A DNA stretch of 64,000 nt from Bacteroidia bacterium (GTDB taxonomy: Bacteria > Bacteroidota > Bacteroidia > CAIKAF01), in NCBI GenBank assembly GCA_030427255.1, contig JAUHWY010000009.1:24950-88949 (forward strand). Reading direction: 5' to 3'. Under the pieces are notes generated by a model. The model was not told where the DNA came from. It ran no database searches and saw only the letters and a list, made by a program, of their open reading frames with translations. This document shows positions 43,016 to 52,690 of this stretch, piece after piece; position 1 is the first letter of the stretch; every line of letters begins with the position of its first letter. A program made the position numbers and the translations under genes.

Positions 43016-44991
43016 AAGTCCAGCAAATCTTGTATGCTTTGTTTTAGCCGAACTTTAGGTAGGAAATTTTGCTCCAATTCCCCGGCAAAAGGAACGGGTG
43101 TATCCAATGAGGCCAAGCGCTTAACAGGGGCATCCAGCCAAGCAAAAGCTTTTTCTGAAATGAGCGCCGCAATTTCTGCCCCAAAGCCTCCCGTTAATGT
43201 GTCTTCGTAAAGAACCAATGCACGATTGCACTTTTTCACTGCTTCCAATATAGCCGCTTCGTCCAAAGGTATTAAGGTTCTTAAGTCAATAATTTCCAGG
43301 CTATTGTCCGGAAATTCTTTGGCGGCATCGAGGGCCCAATGTACGCCCATGCCGTAGGTGATAATGGCCAGTTTGTCTCCATGAAGACGCGAAATAGCCT
43401 TGCCGGGTTCTATAGTATAATATCCCTCAGGTACTTCGGAGGAAACCGAACGGTAAAGCGCTTTGTGTTCAAAAAACATAACGGGATTTGGGTCCTCAAA
43501 AGCAGTGAGGAGGAGCCCTTTGGCATCTTCCGGAAAGGCCGGATAAAAGACCTTTAATCCGGGCGTATGGCAAAACCAGCTTTCGTTGGATTGGCTATGG
43601 AAAGGTCCGGCTCCCACTCCGGCGCCCGTAGGCATGCGCACTACCACATCGGCGTTTTGACCCCACCGATAATGAATTTTAGCTAAATTATTCACTACTT
43701 GATTAAAACCCGAGCTTACAAAGTCGGCAAATTGCATCTCTACCATGGATTTCATGCCATGAATAGAGAGTCCCAAGGCGGTTCCAAAAATAGCCGATTC
43801 GCAGAGCGGTGTATTTCTAATCCGTGCTTCTCCAAACTTCTCTAAAAAGCCCTCTGTAGCTTTAAAAACGCCGCCGTAGGTCGCAATGTCTTGGCCCATA
43901 AAGACCAAATCGGGGTGTGCCTTTAAGGCTTCTTCCAGGCCCTCTTTAATGGCATCTACAAATCGAAGCTCTTTGCTGCGGCCGGGTTGAGGATGTGTAG
44001 GACGAAATTGAAAGGGAGCAAATACTTCCGAAAGTTCGTTTTGGGTATTGGCAGTTACTTCGGGTTCATCAAAAACCTTTTTAACCCCTGCATTGATTTC
44101 TTGCTTTATGTCCTGATGAATGGCTTCTAATGCACTAGCATCTGCCACCTTCTCTTGCAAGAGCCAGTTTCGATAGTTATCGACCGGATCCTTCTTTTTC
44201 CATGCTTCAAAAAGTTCCTGCGGGACATATTTGGTGCCGGAAGCTTCTTCGTGACCGCGCATTCGAAAGGTGATGCATTCCAGCAAAACAGGCCTTGGCT
44301 TTTCTTTTAAAGAAGCGGCCAATTCAGAAATGGTATGGTATACTTCAAGCAGGTTGTTGCCGTCAATAATCCTAGATTCCATTCCATAGCCTAAAGCTCT
44401 ATCGGCCAATTTTTCGCAACGGTATTGTTCATTGCTGGGGGTAGAAAGGCCATAACCATTTGATTCTATGCAAAATATTACGGGCAAATCCCAAACGGAG
44501 GCCACATTTAGCGCTTCATGAAAATCTCCTTCAGAGGTGCCTCCATCGCCGGTAATAACAAAACAAACCTTTTTCTCGTTTTTGAGCTTATGGGCCAAGG
44601 CAATGCCATCGGCAATGGCCAATTGAGGACCCAAATGCGAAATCATGCCTACCATGCGGTAGTCCTTAGTGCCAAAGTGAAACGATCGTTCCCGCCCTTT
44701 ACTAAAGCCATTTAATTTGCCTTGCCACTGGCTAAATAGCCGGTCAAAGGGCACGCCGCGTGAAGTAAACATGCCCAAGTTGCGGTGCATAGGCAACAAA
44801 TAGGTGTCTTGTTCCAGTGCCATGGCAGCACCCACCGAAATTGCCTCTTGCCCAATGCCCGAAAACCACTTAGAAATACGGCCTTGACGCAGCAACACCA
44901 GCATCTTTTCTTCAATCATCCGAGGGCGGACAAGGGCTTTGTACAAATCCAACAACTCTGCCTTGCTTAAGCCACCGCGTTCAAATTTCAT
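43012..44991 (-). CDS. 2-oxoacid dehydrogenase E1, fused alpha and beta subunits
   Basis: 659 residues; the thiamine-diphosphate-dependent E1 of a branched-chain-type 2-oxoacid dehydrogenase complex. The alpha half (1-320) has the ThDP motif GDGGTSEGDFHEALNVASVWDLPVIFCIESN; the beta half begins near residue 345 (LRFVDAIKEGLEEALKAHPDLVFMGQDIATYGGVF). Likely substrates are 2-oxoisovalerate and relatives, supplying branched acyl-CoA; pyruvate is possible. No E2 or E3 gene is adjacent. The track start at 45123 adds 44 residues; the ATG at 44991 with TACTTTAG upstream is better. Confidence 0.9.
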   Translation of the reverse strand: MKFERGGLSKAELLDLYKALVRPRMIEEKMLVLLRQGRISKWFSGIGQEAISVGAAMALEQDTYLLPMHRNLGMFTSRGVPFDRLFSQWQGKLNGFSKGRERSFHFGTKDYRMVGMISHLGPQLAIADGIALAHKLKNEKKVCFVITGDGGTSEGDFHEALNVASVWDLPVIFCIESNGYGLSTPSNEQYRCEKLADRALGYGMESRIIDGNNLLEVYHTISELAASLKEKPRPVLLECITFRMRGHEEASGTKYVPQELFEAWKKKDPVDNYRNWLLQEKVADASALEAIHQDIKQEINAGVKKVFDEPEVTANTQNELSEVFAPFQFRPTHPQPGRSKELRFVDAIKEGLEEALKAHPDLVFMGQDIATYGGVFKATEGFLEKFGEARIRNTPLCESAIFGTALGLSIHGMKSMVEMQFADFVSSGFNQVVNNLAKIHYRWGQNADVVVRMPTGAGVGAGPFHSQSNESWFCHTPGLKVFYPAFPEDAKGLLLTAFEDPNPVMFFEHKALYRSVSSEVPEGYYTIEPGKAISRLHGDKLAIITYGMGVHWALDAAKEFPDNSLEIIDLRTLIPLDEAAILEAVKKCNRALVLYEDTLTGGFGAEIAALISEKAFAWLDAPVKRLASLDTPVPFAGELEQNFLPKVRLKQSIQDLLDF

Positions 44992-45198
44992 GGACCTAAT
45001 TTTGGGACTAAAGTACGCAAAGCCCGTTTGAAAATTAGGCGAAAAGCAAAGCTTTGCACGGGCAAAGCGCATCACTTTTTGCAAGAATGATGGCCTAAAG
45101 CACCGCCAATATGCCCTTAGCACACCTCGCGTTTGGCTTTGAACACTTGAATGTCAGTCTTTTTTAGCACCTATTTGGTCTCCCTTCAAAAAATCCAT

Positions 45199-45206
45199 TA
45201 AATTTG
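45199..45206 (+). promoter_or_regulatory. -10 element of the 172-aa lipoprotein gene
   Basis: TAAATTTG matches TAnnTTTG, 23 bases before the ATG at 45230. Confidence 0.55.
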
Positions 45207-45229
45207 CAGCAAAGCTTAACCCAAGTCAT

Positions 45230-45748
45230 ATGCGATTGAAGCGTTTTACTCCTGTTGGTCTGTTGTTGTTGTTTGCAGCCGGCATTTCTTTGCAGAGCTG
45301 CACCCGCGAGGGATGCACCGACTTCCGTTCCGATAATTATGATCCCGAAGCCGAAAAGGAAGACGGTTCATGCGCACCCATCGAAACCACCCGTAAGTTC
45401 TTCGGAACTTTCATGAATACAGAGCGTTGCGATTCAAACACTGCCTTCGTATCCTACGTGGCTTTTGGTTCCGAGGAAAAGTTCGGCTATACCTTATCCA
45501 TTGACCACTATTTGGGCAACGAAGATGAGCTTGACTTAGGCCGGAAAAAACTCAACGCCGAGGTGCAACGCAACGAAATCGAAATCCTACCCCAACAAAT
45601 GGATACCCTCACCACCATTTGGTACATGGGAAAAGGAGTTCTTCGCAACCGCGACTTGATTTTAGACTACCAAATCGTAGATTCTTCCATCACAGACTCT
45701 ACCATGATGGTCATCAAATCTTGCCAAATCTTGGGTACGAAGTTCTAA
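45230..45748 (+). CDS. Lipoprotein with a C-T-D-x-x-x-x-N-Y-D-P cysteine motif
   Basis: 172 residues with a lipoprotein signal ending LQSC (Cys at residue 24). Directly after it is GCTDFRSDNYDPEAEKEDGSC, a version of the short two-cysteine motif (GCxDxxAxNYDPxAxxDDGSC) frequent in exported Bacteroidota proteins. The remaining 120 residues look beta-rich and unassigned. Function unknown. Single-gene unit with its own promoter and terminator. Confidence 0.75.
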   Translation: MRLKRFTPVGLLLLFAAGISLQSCTREGCTDFRSDNYDPEAEKEDGSCAPIETTRKFFGTFMNTERCDSNTAFVSYVAFGSEEKFGYTLSIDHYLGNEDELDLGRKKLNAEVQRNEIEILPQQMDTLTTIWYMGKGVLRNRDLILDYQIVDSSITDSTMMVIKSCQILGTKF

Positions 45749-45773
45749 ATCGAACTCTTGTTATCAATACATG

Positions 45774-45799
45774 AACCCGGCCATTGGTCGGGTTTTTTG
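45774..45799 (+). terminator. Rho-independent terminator after the 172-aa lipoprotein
   Basis: 9-bp stem AACCCGGCC/GGTCGGGTT (one G-U pair on the plus strand), three-base loop, then TTTT. Confidence 0.8.
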
Positions 45800-45801
45800 T
45801 T

Positions 45802-45965
45802 TTAGGGCGCCTTTTCCTGCCTTCACTGCTACGCTTCGGCCAAAGGGCGCACAGGGCTAAGCAGTACGTGGGCCCCGTATGCTCGGGGCCTCCGCCTGCC
45901 AAGCCCTGTATGCCCTTTGGCCTGCAGGGTATCCGTTCAGTCAGGGGCGCTTAAGCTCCGAATTA
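45802..45965 (-). repeat. Intergenic long-hairpin repeat, copy R7 (inverted)
   Basis: Arms GGCCAAAGGGCGCACAGGGCT and AGCCCTGTATGCCCTTTGGCC pair around an inner GGCCCCG/CGGGGCC hairpin. The outer TTAGGGCGCC matches the family right end in reverse. It lies between convergent gene ends, directly after a normal terminator. Confidence 0.7.
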
Positions 45966-45994
45966 GGAGCCTCTTTCCCTGCATTACATGAATC

Positions 45995-47209
45995 TCAAAA
46001 GAATCGGATGCCTCCGGTAATTCCCGGCCACCAAGCCCATACCCAATCATTTATGCTGCCATAAGCAGTTCTAAAGGTTGGGGCCAAAACAGTGCCCTTT
46101 CCATCTCCTGAACCCAGATTGTAGCGGTCCGACACCAAAAAATTAAAGGAAGGACCTAGGAACAAAGCAAACCCTTTCCCAAAGCTTAAACCCGCTTTGA
46201 GCTTTAATTGGTGCACCAAGGTTTGATTTCCTCTACCCGAGGACCAGGCTTCATTTATATTTAACCAGCTAACCACTTGCTCCACATCGGTATAGAACCG
46301 CTTGCTGTGCTCTGAATGCCAGCCAAAGCCCCATCCTACACCCCAATAAGGGTCCGCTTGGAAAGGATTGCTTCCTACCTGTACCACCGAATAGCCTTTC
46401 CGTCCGCCGCTTTTCCAAAGCAAAGCTGCAGGAAAAAGTTCTCCTGACTCTAATTCAATATGGTTGTAGCCTCCTTTTACAATATTAATAAGACCTAGGG
46501 TGGTGTTGCTTGCCGTTCCGGAATAGTTGAAAAGACCAATTTGGGTTTCGGAGCCTAGCATGCCCCAGTTAATCAACCCCATTTGCCAACCAAAAGAGCG
46601 GCCGGCCACGTTCGCTCCGGTGCTCCACTGTATTCCCCGATGCTCTCCTGATACAAAATTGCCAATTAAGGACACCTGCACTCCGTAGCCCTTTCCATAA
46701 ACCGTATTGGCTCCCAGGGCCCATTGCATACCGTAAAAGGCTCCTCCGTAATGGTTCCAAATATGGCTCAGTTGGGCTCCTCTAAAGCTATCGCCCCTCC
46801 CATAATTTAGTATCCAAGAAAACTGAAAGCCATCCATGCTTCCCAAATGCTTGGTCCAAGCTCCGGAAAATTGAACTCCCCGATTAAACCCGCGGGTATG
46901 GTTGGCCAATAAACCAAATTGCAGGCCTTGTTGTCCTCCGGCTTTAATGCTGTTCCAAAAACCCAATTGAAGGCCTTGAACCGCTGCCGTATGCGTCTGT
47001 ACAAAACCTAATTCAAACCCTTGAATTCCTTTATGCTTCCCATAAATCAGGTTTAAAGAAAAATGATGTGGACCTTTGGGTGTTTGAGGTATTTGTAAAG
47101 GGCTTATCAATGCTACAGAAGGCCTAAAGCCTGCACTATCCTGGGCCAGGCTTAGTAGGCTTTGTCCCACTAAAAAAACAATTAAATAAATTGATTTAAG
47201 GGATTTCAA
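45995..47209 (-). CDS. Repeat-rich outer-membrane protein (LA_2272-like surface repeats)
   Basis: About 404 residues with a signal peptide (KSLKSIYLIVFLVGQSLLSLAQ). The body is a chain of about 22-residue units of the form G.Q.G..N.......GVQ.S (for example GLQLGFWNSIKAGGQQGLQFGLLANHTRGFNRGVQFS), each predicted as a pair of beta strands; this resembles the LA_2272 surface-repeat family. The C-terminus ends in aromatic GGIRFF, as beta-barrel proteins often do. The track start at 47236 is a TTG 41 bases inside pbpC; I chose the TTG at 47209, which gives a normal signal peptide. The start remains uncertain. Confidence 0.65.
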   Translation of the reverse strand: MKSLKSIYLIVFLVGQSLLSLAQDSAGFRPSVALISPLQIPQTPKGPHHFSLNLIYGKHKGIQGFELGFVQTHTAAVQGLQLGFWNSIKAGGQQGLQFGLLANHTRGFNRGVQFSGAWTKHLGSMDGFQFSWILNYGRGDSFRGAQLSHIWNHYGGAFYGMQWALGANTVYGKGYGVQVSLIGNFVSGEHRGIQWSTGANVAGRSFGWQMGLINWGMLGSETQIGLFNYSGTASNTTLGLINIVKGGYNHIELESGELFPAALLWKSGGRKGYSVVQVGSNPFQADPYWGVGWGFGWHSEHSKRFYTDVEQVVSWLNINEAWSSGRGNQTLVHQLKLKAGLSFGKGFALFLGPSFNFLVSDRYNLGSGDGKGTVLAPTFRTAYGSINDWVWAWWPGITGGIRFF

Positions 47210-49532
47210 GGGTATTTGGCAACTTTTTATGGACAAAATATACTGTAAAGATACGTTGAATTCGGTGACCCTTATCGTCGGTAAGTGTTAATATATGCTT
47301 CCCTTCTGCGGGTTTCCAAGCCATTTGATGTGGCTCCAGCGTGGACCCTAACAAGGAGTCGTTGTCATGCCAAAAAATGCGGCGGTCTCTTTCCTTGTGG
47401 GTAAGCTCTATTTGCAAATATCCCTCTGCCTCAGAAAGCAACACATCGGTAAGAGGAACCGGGTAGCGGATAGACATAAGCGCTCCGCGATCTTCTCCAC
47501 AATTCGGTGCCTTAGGTAGTGGACGGTCCTGGGGCTTTCTAGAAAAGTAATAGGCGGCCTCAAGGGGCGGGAGTTGCAAATATGGATAGGCCTTACCTTC
47601 ACCCGGTTTGCATCCTGGCGCTAAGCGATAGGTTTCCTCAGCATCTTGTCTACCCATTTCATGAAATGGGCAAACAGGAACAGACTTGCCTTTATGTGGG
47701 GCCGCTATTTGTTTCGACTTGGGGCAGTTTGGTCCTGCTACAAAGCCTGTTTTTTCACAACTTTCCAAAAAGACTTGTATACTAGGTGCTTGAGGCGCAA
47801 TTGTGGGTTCGGGCAGTCCATGAAAAACCTCAAATAGGATAGGCGCAGCAGAATAAATGCCGGTAAGGCTGGGGCGACCGGTACCATCTGCATTTCCCAC
47901 CCAAACGCCAACCACATATTCACTGTTTAAACCAATGGCCCAAGCATCTTTGTTGCCATAACTGGTACCTGTTTTCCAAGCTATCCGCCGTGGAGCAGTA
48001 TAGTTGCTGTAAAAATGCTCAGGAGCCGGGGCGCTTACCTCTTTCATGGCTTCTAAAACCATATAGGCAGAAAGAGGACTTCCCTCCAAATCTGAAAACT
48101 TTTTCCCTTGATTCTTTAGTAGATGCAAGCCGGATAGGCTGTCCATTTGATACCAAGCACGCTGACCTAAAAAGGCATAGGACTGGGTTAATTCCCACAA
48201 AGAGCATTCCGCTCCTCCAAGGATTAAAGACAGCCCATAATGTGCGGCGCTTTTGTTGGCATGATGAAATTGCCATTGATTCAAGAACCTAAGAAATTGA
48301 TTTACACCTAGCCTTTGGAGTAGGTGAACGGCAGGAATGTTCAAGGATTTGGCAAGAGCTTGGGCCGCCGGAACCATACCTCGGTATTGTTGGTCATAAT
48401 TTTGAGGCATAAAACTCCCAAATGCCACCGGCGCATCCGGCAACCAAGTGTAGGGAAGCACAAGACCCTCTTCCAAAGCTTGGAAATAGAGCAGGGGTTT
48501 TAGAGTGCTCCCCGGACTTCTGGGGGCCTGAATTAAATCTACTTCTCCCGCGGTTATTTGGCTTCCATAGGGAAGGTTGGCACCATAGGCAAGTACTTCG
48601 CCATTCTTGACCCGTGCCACCAATATGGCCAAATGTTCCACCCTGTCTCTGCCCAAATTATAGGCTTGCCATTGCTTGATTTGCTGTTCTATCCGGGTTT
48701 GAAGTTCTCTCTCAAGCGTGCTGTTGAATTGGTGCTGCCTGTTCTGTATGCGCAAATGCTGCAAGGCATGAAAGCCTAAAGCGCTGAGTTGTTGGTTTAG
48801 ATTTGGAATTTGCTCCAAACTGTCGGTAGACAAACTTTGGGACAATTCTGGAAAAGCTTTGCTGAGGGAATAAAGCAAGCGATTGCGTTTGGTCTTTAGA
48901 TTTTCTTGCGATTTATTCGGATGCATTAAACCGGGGGCATTGGGCAATACCGCCAACAGCGCAGCCTCTGCCTGAGTTAATTCAGTTTTGGATTTATTGA
49001 AATAGCGCCAAGAGGCAGCGCTTAAGCCCACCACATTACCTCCATAGGGAGCGTGGCTGCAATAATCGGCTAGAATTTCGGATTTGCTGCACCTGGACTC
49101 CAAAACTAAGGCCTCAAAGCCTTCCCAGCATTTGTTCCATAAGCTCCGCGACCTGTTTTGGTGGGCTAAACGCCTGTTTTGCATACTTAAAGTAGAACCT
49201 CCTTGAACTACTTTCCGGGCTTGGATATTTTTCCAAAAAGCCCGTACAAGCGATTTTACATCCCAGCCCGAGTGAAACACAAACCGTCGATCCTCAAAAC
49301 TGAGTAGGGCCTGTGCATAATTGAATGGAATTTCTTTTTGGGTGAAAAACCTCCATTGCCCATCCGAGGCAATATGGGCGCTCATGAATTGACCCTCATT
49401 GTCGTTTAGAACCCAAGCAAATGGACTAGGCGCTTGGTTTAAGGGAAAAAACCTTAATACTGCCAGGCAAAAAAAGCAAGAAAAAGCCCAAACCAGCGTT
49501 TTATTTTTTCTCAGAAATGACATCTTAGGCAT
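47196..49532 (-). CDS. pbpC: Penicillin-binding protein 1C (bifunctional glycosyltransferase/transpeptidase-like)
   Basis: About 778 residues. After an N-terminal anchor helix come a GT51 transglycosylase (LLSFEDRRFVFHSGWD with the catalytic Glu, and GGSTLSMQNRRL), a transpeptidase domain (SPGSTLKPLLY serine-lysine motif, KSLN, and KTGTSYGNKDAW), then the C-terminal BiPBP_C domain typical of PbpC. It polymerises peptidoglycan at the inner membrane. The track start is TTG at 49568; the ATG at 49532 is used, with ATG 49523 also possible. It overlaps the outer-membrane repeat gene that follows. No alpha-2-macroglobulin gene is beside it, although the two are often paired. Confidence 0.92.
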   Translation of the reverse strand: MPKMSFLRKNKTLVWAFSCFFCLAVLRFFPLNQAPSPFAWVLNDNEGQFMSAHIASDGQWRFFTQKEIPFNYAQALLSFEDRRFVFHSGWDVKSLVRAFWKNIQARKVVQGGSTLSMQNRRLAHQNRSRSLWNKCWEGFEALVLESRCSKSEILADYCSHAPYGGNVVGLSAASWRYFNKSKTELTQAEAALLAVLPNAPGLMHPNKSQENLKTKRNRLLYSLSKAFPELSQSLSTDSLEQIPNLNQQLSALGFHALQHLRIQNRQHQFNSTLERELQTRIEQQIKQWQAYNLGRDRVEHLAILVARVKNGEVLAYGANLPYGSQITAGEVDLIQAPRSPGSTLKPLLYFQALEEGLVLPYTWLPDAPVAFGSFMPQNYDQQYRGMVPAAQALAKSLNIPAVHLLQRLGVNQFLRFLNQWQFHHANKSAAHYGLSLILGGAECSLWELTQSYAFLGQRAWYQMDSLSGLHLLKNQGKKFSDLEGSPLSAYMVLEAMKEVSAPAPEHFYSNYTAPRRIAWKTGTSYGNKDAWAIGLNSEYVVGVWVGNADGTGRPSLTGIYSAAPILFEVFHGLPEPTIAPQAPSIQVFLESCEKTGFVAGPNCPKSKQIAAPHKGKSVPVCPFHEMGRQDAEETYRLAPGCKPGEGKAYPYLQLPPLEAAYYFSRKPQDRPLPKAPNCGEDRGALMSIRYPVPLTDVLLSEAEGYLQIELTHKERDRRIFWHDNDSLLGSTLEPHQMAWKPAEGKHILTLTDDKGHRIQRIFTVYFVHKKLPNTLEIP

Positions 49533-49612
49533 TGTTCTTGCAAAAGATAAAGTTAAGTAAACGTCCAAAGCTTATGGATATGAAGCGGGAAAGCTGTATT
49601 TTTAACCTTGAT

Positions 49613-50488
49613 ATGCAATTCAAAGTTGTTTTGATGGGCTTTGCTGTGCTTTTTTCTTTAAGCGCAATAGCCCAAAATCCAGTACGCGTTGGCGTTTATG
49701 GAGGTATAAACCTAACCAACGTTTTGTCCACTGAGTCTCATTCGGTGCTGGAGCCAACTCCTGTTGGGCCCGACCGCGAGGGCAAGGAATATATCGAGTG
49801 GTTCAATTCGGAGCAAATGGGTTTTCAAGCCGGTCTAATGGGCTTGATTCCTATCACCGACCAGATTTCCGTTGTGCCTATGTTGCTGTATATGCAGCAC
49901 CATTTTCGCTACGATGTAAGCCAACGTTTTACTGATACCTTAAATCCGGACCCCTTGGTGTATGACCAGAGGTTTCGTCACCAACTTAGGTATTTGCAAA
50001 TTCCTGTAATGTTGCGTTGGGATATTGCGCCCAACCGATTTAGTCCCTTTGTGCAAGCGGGTGCTTATGCCGGTTTTTTAATCGACGGACAAAAAAGTTT
50101 GGATGAAAGGCTTTTGCCCGAAAGTCAATTGCCCCAAGACAATAACGAGGGCTTTGTTCGCGCCCAATCCGGTCCGGGCGACGATGCCCTACAATCCTTC
50201 GATGCCGGAATGCTGGGTGGACTTGGTGTGCGGTGGCGCGGAAATATCTTGGAAGTAGGCTTAATGGTGAATTTGCGCTGGGAACTTACGGCTCCGGTGT
50301 TGGATTCGCGAAGGTATGCCAATGCGGAAGGGTGGGCTACCTCCGCCATGGATGTCTATGATGAGTTTTCTATGCAGCACCTCGAAGCCGGGGTTTATCT
50401 CTTGCTCACTCCGGGCGCCGGGCAATCCTCAGGAAATTGGGCCAATTGCAGCTTTGGAAGCAATAAAAAACGCCGTAGAAGAAATTGA
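49613..50488 (+). CDS. Outer-membrane beta-barrel protein (PorT-like family)
   Basis: 291 residues with a signal peptide (MQFKVVLMGFAVLFSLSAIAQ). The mature protein starts VRVGVYGGINLTNV and shows alternating strands, with LRYLQIPVMLRWDIAPNRFSPFVQAGAYAGFLI being the hallmark of the outer-membrane beta-barrel-2/PorT group. The C-terminus is basic (SNKKRRRRN), unusual for a barrel end. Role uncertain; the group includes T9SS helper PorT. The ATG at 49613 replaces the upstream track start; TATTTTTA nine bases before it is a near -10. Confidence 0.75.
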   Translation: MQFKVVLMGFAVLFSLSAIAQNPVRVGVYGGINLTNVLSTESHSVLEPTPVGPDREGKEYIEWFNSEQMGFQAGLMGLIPITDQISVVPMLLYMQHHFRYDVSQRFTDTLNPDPLVYDQRFRHQLRYLQIPVMLRWDIAPNRFSPFVQAGAYAGFLIDGQKSLDERLLPESQLPQDNNEGFVRAQSGPGDDALQSFDAGMLGGLGVRWRGNILEVGLMVNLRWELTAPVLDSRRYANAEGWATSAMDVYDEFSMQHLEAGVYLLLTPGAGQSSGNWANCSFGSNKKRRRRN

Positions 50489-50493
50489 TACTT

Positions 50494-51660
50494 ATGAGAA
50501 GGATTCTTGTTCTTGGAATAGTACTAACGCTTTTTGGCTCCTGCTCCGATGATTTCGAAGAAGGAGATTCCTTCTTTCACGTCTTTAATGACGATATAGC
50601 TCAGGCCAAATATATGCCCGAGTCGGTCGCAATTACCGGCTCCGGCTACATGATGTTGTCGGCCAAAGGAGAATGGACGCCCCATGTGGTTTGGATGGAC
50701 GCCTCCGGAAATTTGGACGGTTCTTGGGAAGCTCCTCAAGGAGTTATACATCCGGCCTCGGGTATAGTGAGCTTGGGCGGCGTACCGCATTTTGTGTGCA
50801 TGGATCAGGTGACCCTTCAACCCATTCTTTTTGCTGCACCCTCGGCAGGACAAGTGGTGGAGATAGGTCGCTTGAGTGGAGGCCAATACCCGCTTTGTTT
50901 TGGCGCAGGTGCCGATGGCAATCCTTTTCTTGTGGCCTACGAGCGCCAATCCAGAAGAACCATGTTCTATCAAATGAATGCTTCAGGGGCAATTACGGGA
51001 ATAAAAGGGTTTAATAATCTGCAGGAAATAGACGATTTGGTATTAGCCCACATCAAACGCCAAAAGATGTATCCCTTTTTTGCCGGAGCTTTGCCCGGGG
51101 GAGGCTATTATTTCAATGGCTTGGTGAACTACAGTTATTCGTTTTTGCTGATTGACCAAGAATTGAACCAGCAAGCCTTGTATCAAGGAACACAGTATAA
51201 GGGAGGAGTGGCAGCCGCACTTCCCTTGGGTGAGGGTTGGGCTGTTCATCGTTTTTTAAACAACGAAATGTATTTTGGTTACCCGGTTTCTGTGGCACCC
51301 TCCGGAGTTTTTACCGCACAAAATTTAGGAGGAGGACTTAGGTTTCAATGGATGCCGGGCACGCCGGTCCGTTTTAAATCGCACAGTTTGGACGGAAAGA
51401 GCTATTTGTTGGTTGGCTACACCGGCACAGATGCCCAAATGCACCTGAGTGTTCTGTCCTCTTCAGGCCAAGAACTCGGAACCTTTGATTTGGGACAAGG
51501 CGCTCCGGCACGCTTGGCCGACATGGCCATTGACCAAGATGGCGGCGTGGTTTTGTGTGGTAGTTTTTCTGTGGCAGGTCAGTTTGTTCGCCCCGGCTTG
51601 TTTAAATTGGATTACAATGAGTTGCGGCTGTTGGCAGGACTAGAAGAGGAAGAATCCTGA
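50494..51660 (+). CDS. Lipoprotein of unknown function, propeller-like
   Basis: 388 residues with a lipoprotein signal (MRRILVLGIVLTLFGSC). The rest has recurring blocks of about 40-50 residues (GSGYMMLSAKGEWTPHVVWMDASGNLDG; LADMAIDQDGGVVLCGSFSVAGQFVRPGLFKLD) that suggest a beta-propeller like those in surface lipoproteins. No catalytic motif seen. It starts six bases after the barrel gene, and the two probably form an outer-membrane pair. The track start is a TTG overlapping that stop; the ATG at 50494 is used. Confidence 0.7.
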   Translation: MRRILVLGIVLTLFGSCSDDFEEGDSFFHVFNDDIAQAKYMPESVAITGSGYMMLSAKGEWTPHVVWMDASGNLDGSWEAPQGVIHPASGIVSLGGVPHFVCMDQVTLQPILFAAPSAGQVVEIGRLSGGQYPLCFGAGADGNPFLVAYERQSRRTMFYQMNASGAITGIKGFNNLQEIDDLVLAHIKRQKMYPFFAGALPGGGYYFNGLVNYSYSFLLIDQELNQQALYQGTQYKGGVAAALPLGEGWAVHRFLNNEMYFGYPVSVAPSGVFTAQNLGGGLRFQWMPGTPVRFKSHSLDGKSYLLVGYTGTDAQMHLSVLSSSGQELGTFDLGQGAPARLADMAIDQDGGVVLCGSFSVAGQFVRPGLFKLDYNELRLLAGLEEEES

Positions 51661-51716
51661 TTTTACCGGGAATTGGTTGTTCTGCTTGCAAACAAGATTT
51701 TATTAGAATCAGGAAT

Positions 51717-51871
51717 CTCCTCCGCCAGGGATTGCAGCGATAGCCCACAGCTGCTAAACCTGGGGACAAGTGGCTGAGGCGGGCGGAGCTTTAGCGAGCC
51801 ACGCCGAAACCCTTGACCCCTGGTTTGGCAGCGAGGACTATAAGCGGAAAGCCCGTTAGGCGGCCAAAAAA
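51717..51871 (+). repeat. Intergenic long-hairpin repeat, copy R8
   Basis: Left end CCGCCAGGGATTGCAGCGATAGCCC; arms 51750-51771 and 51812-51832 (GCTGCTAAACCTGGGG against CCCCTGGTTTGGCAGC); right end GAGGACTATAAGCGG then AAAGCCCGTTAGGCGGCC and eight A. The clearest full-length copy. It lies between convergent gene ends. Confidence 0.8.
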
Positions 51872-51883
51872 AATGAATAAAAT

Positions 51884-52690
51884 TTAGGCAAGATCCTTAG
51901 GCCTGAAAAAGGGCGCTGCCTCTTTCAATACGGCCTCTAATGCATTCAGGGGAATCATGTTGGGGCCATCGCTCCAAGCCTTGTCGGGGTTGGGATGCGT
52001 TTCCAGGAATAAACCGTCTACTCCCACGGCAAAGGCAGCCCGCAGCAGGTAGGGAATCATGGAACGGTTGCCGCCGGTTTTGCCATTGGCGGCTCCGGGC
52101 TGCTGCACGCTGTGGGTGGCGTCGAAAATGACCGGGGCAAAAGACCTCATAATGGGGATGTTCCGAAAATCGACCACCAAATCGCGGTAGCCAAAACTAG
52201 TACCCCGTTCGGTCAACCAAACCCTGTCTTTGGGCAAATCTCCTGTTTTCCGGATGGCAAATTGCATGTCTTCGGCGGCCATAAATTGACCTTTTTTGAT
52301 GTTCACATGCTTTCCACTGGCACCTGCCGCAACCAATAAATCGGTTTGTCGGCACAAGAATGCCGGAATTTGCAACACATCCACCACTTGAGCTACCTCA
52401 GGCACTTGTTGACTTTCGTGCACATCGGTGAGAACAGCCAAGCCGTATTTGCTGCGTATGTCTTCCAGCCAGCCAAGGGCTTTATCCATTCCGGGGCCAC
52501 GTTGGCTTCCGCCTGAAGTACGGTTGGCTTTATCAAAAGAGCTTTTGAAAATTACCGGCCAAGCCAGCGATTCTCCAATAGATTTGAGTGCTGCGGCTGT
52601 GGTGTCCAGAAGGTCGTAAGATTCGGCAAGGCAGGGACCGGCAATCAATAGGGGCCTTTCCGGCGCGAACCAAGGGTGTTTAGTAGACAT
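51884..52690 (-). CDS. kdsA: 3-deoxy-8-phosphooctulonate synthase
   Basis: 268 residues; condenses arabinose 5-phosphate with phosphoenolpyruvate to KDO 8-phosphate for lipopolysaccharide. Motifs: LLIAGPCLAES, VIFKSSFDKANRTS, RGPGMDKAL, LTDVHE, and FDATHSVQQPG. The cysteine in AGPC fits the metal-dependent class of the enzyme. The ATG overlaps the kdsD stop by 11 bases, so the first two committed steps of KDO synthesis are made together. It shows that this organism has LPS. Confidence 0.95.
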   Translation of the reverse strand: MSTKHPWFAPERPLLIAGPCLAESYDLLDTTAAALKSIGESLAWPVIFKSSFDKANRTSGGSQRGPGMDKALGWLEDIRSKYGLAVLTDVHESQQVPEVAQVVDVLQIPAFLCRQTDLLVAAGASGKHVNIKKGQFMAAEDMQFAIRKTGDLPKDRVWLTERGTSFGYRDLVVDFRNIPIMRSFAPVIFDATHSVQQPGAANGKTGGNRSMIPYLLRAAFAVGVDGLFLETHPNPDKAWSDGPNMIPLNALEAVLKEAAPFFRPKDLA

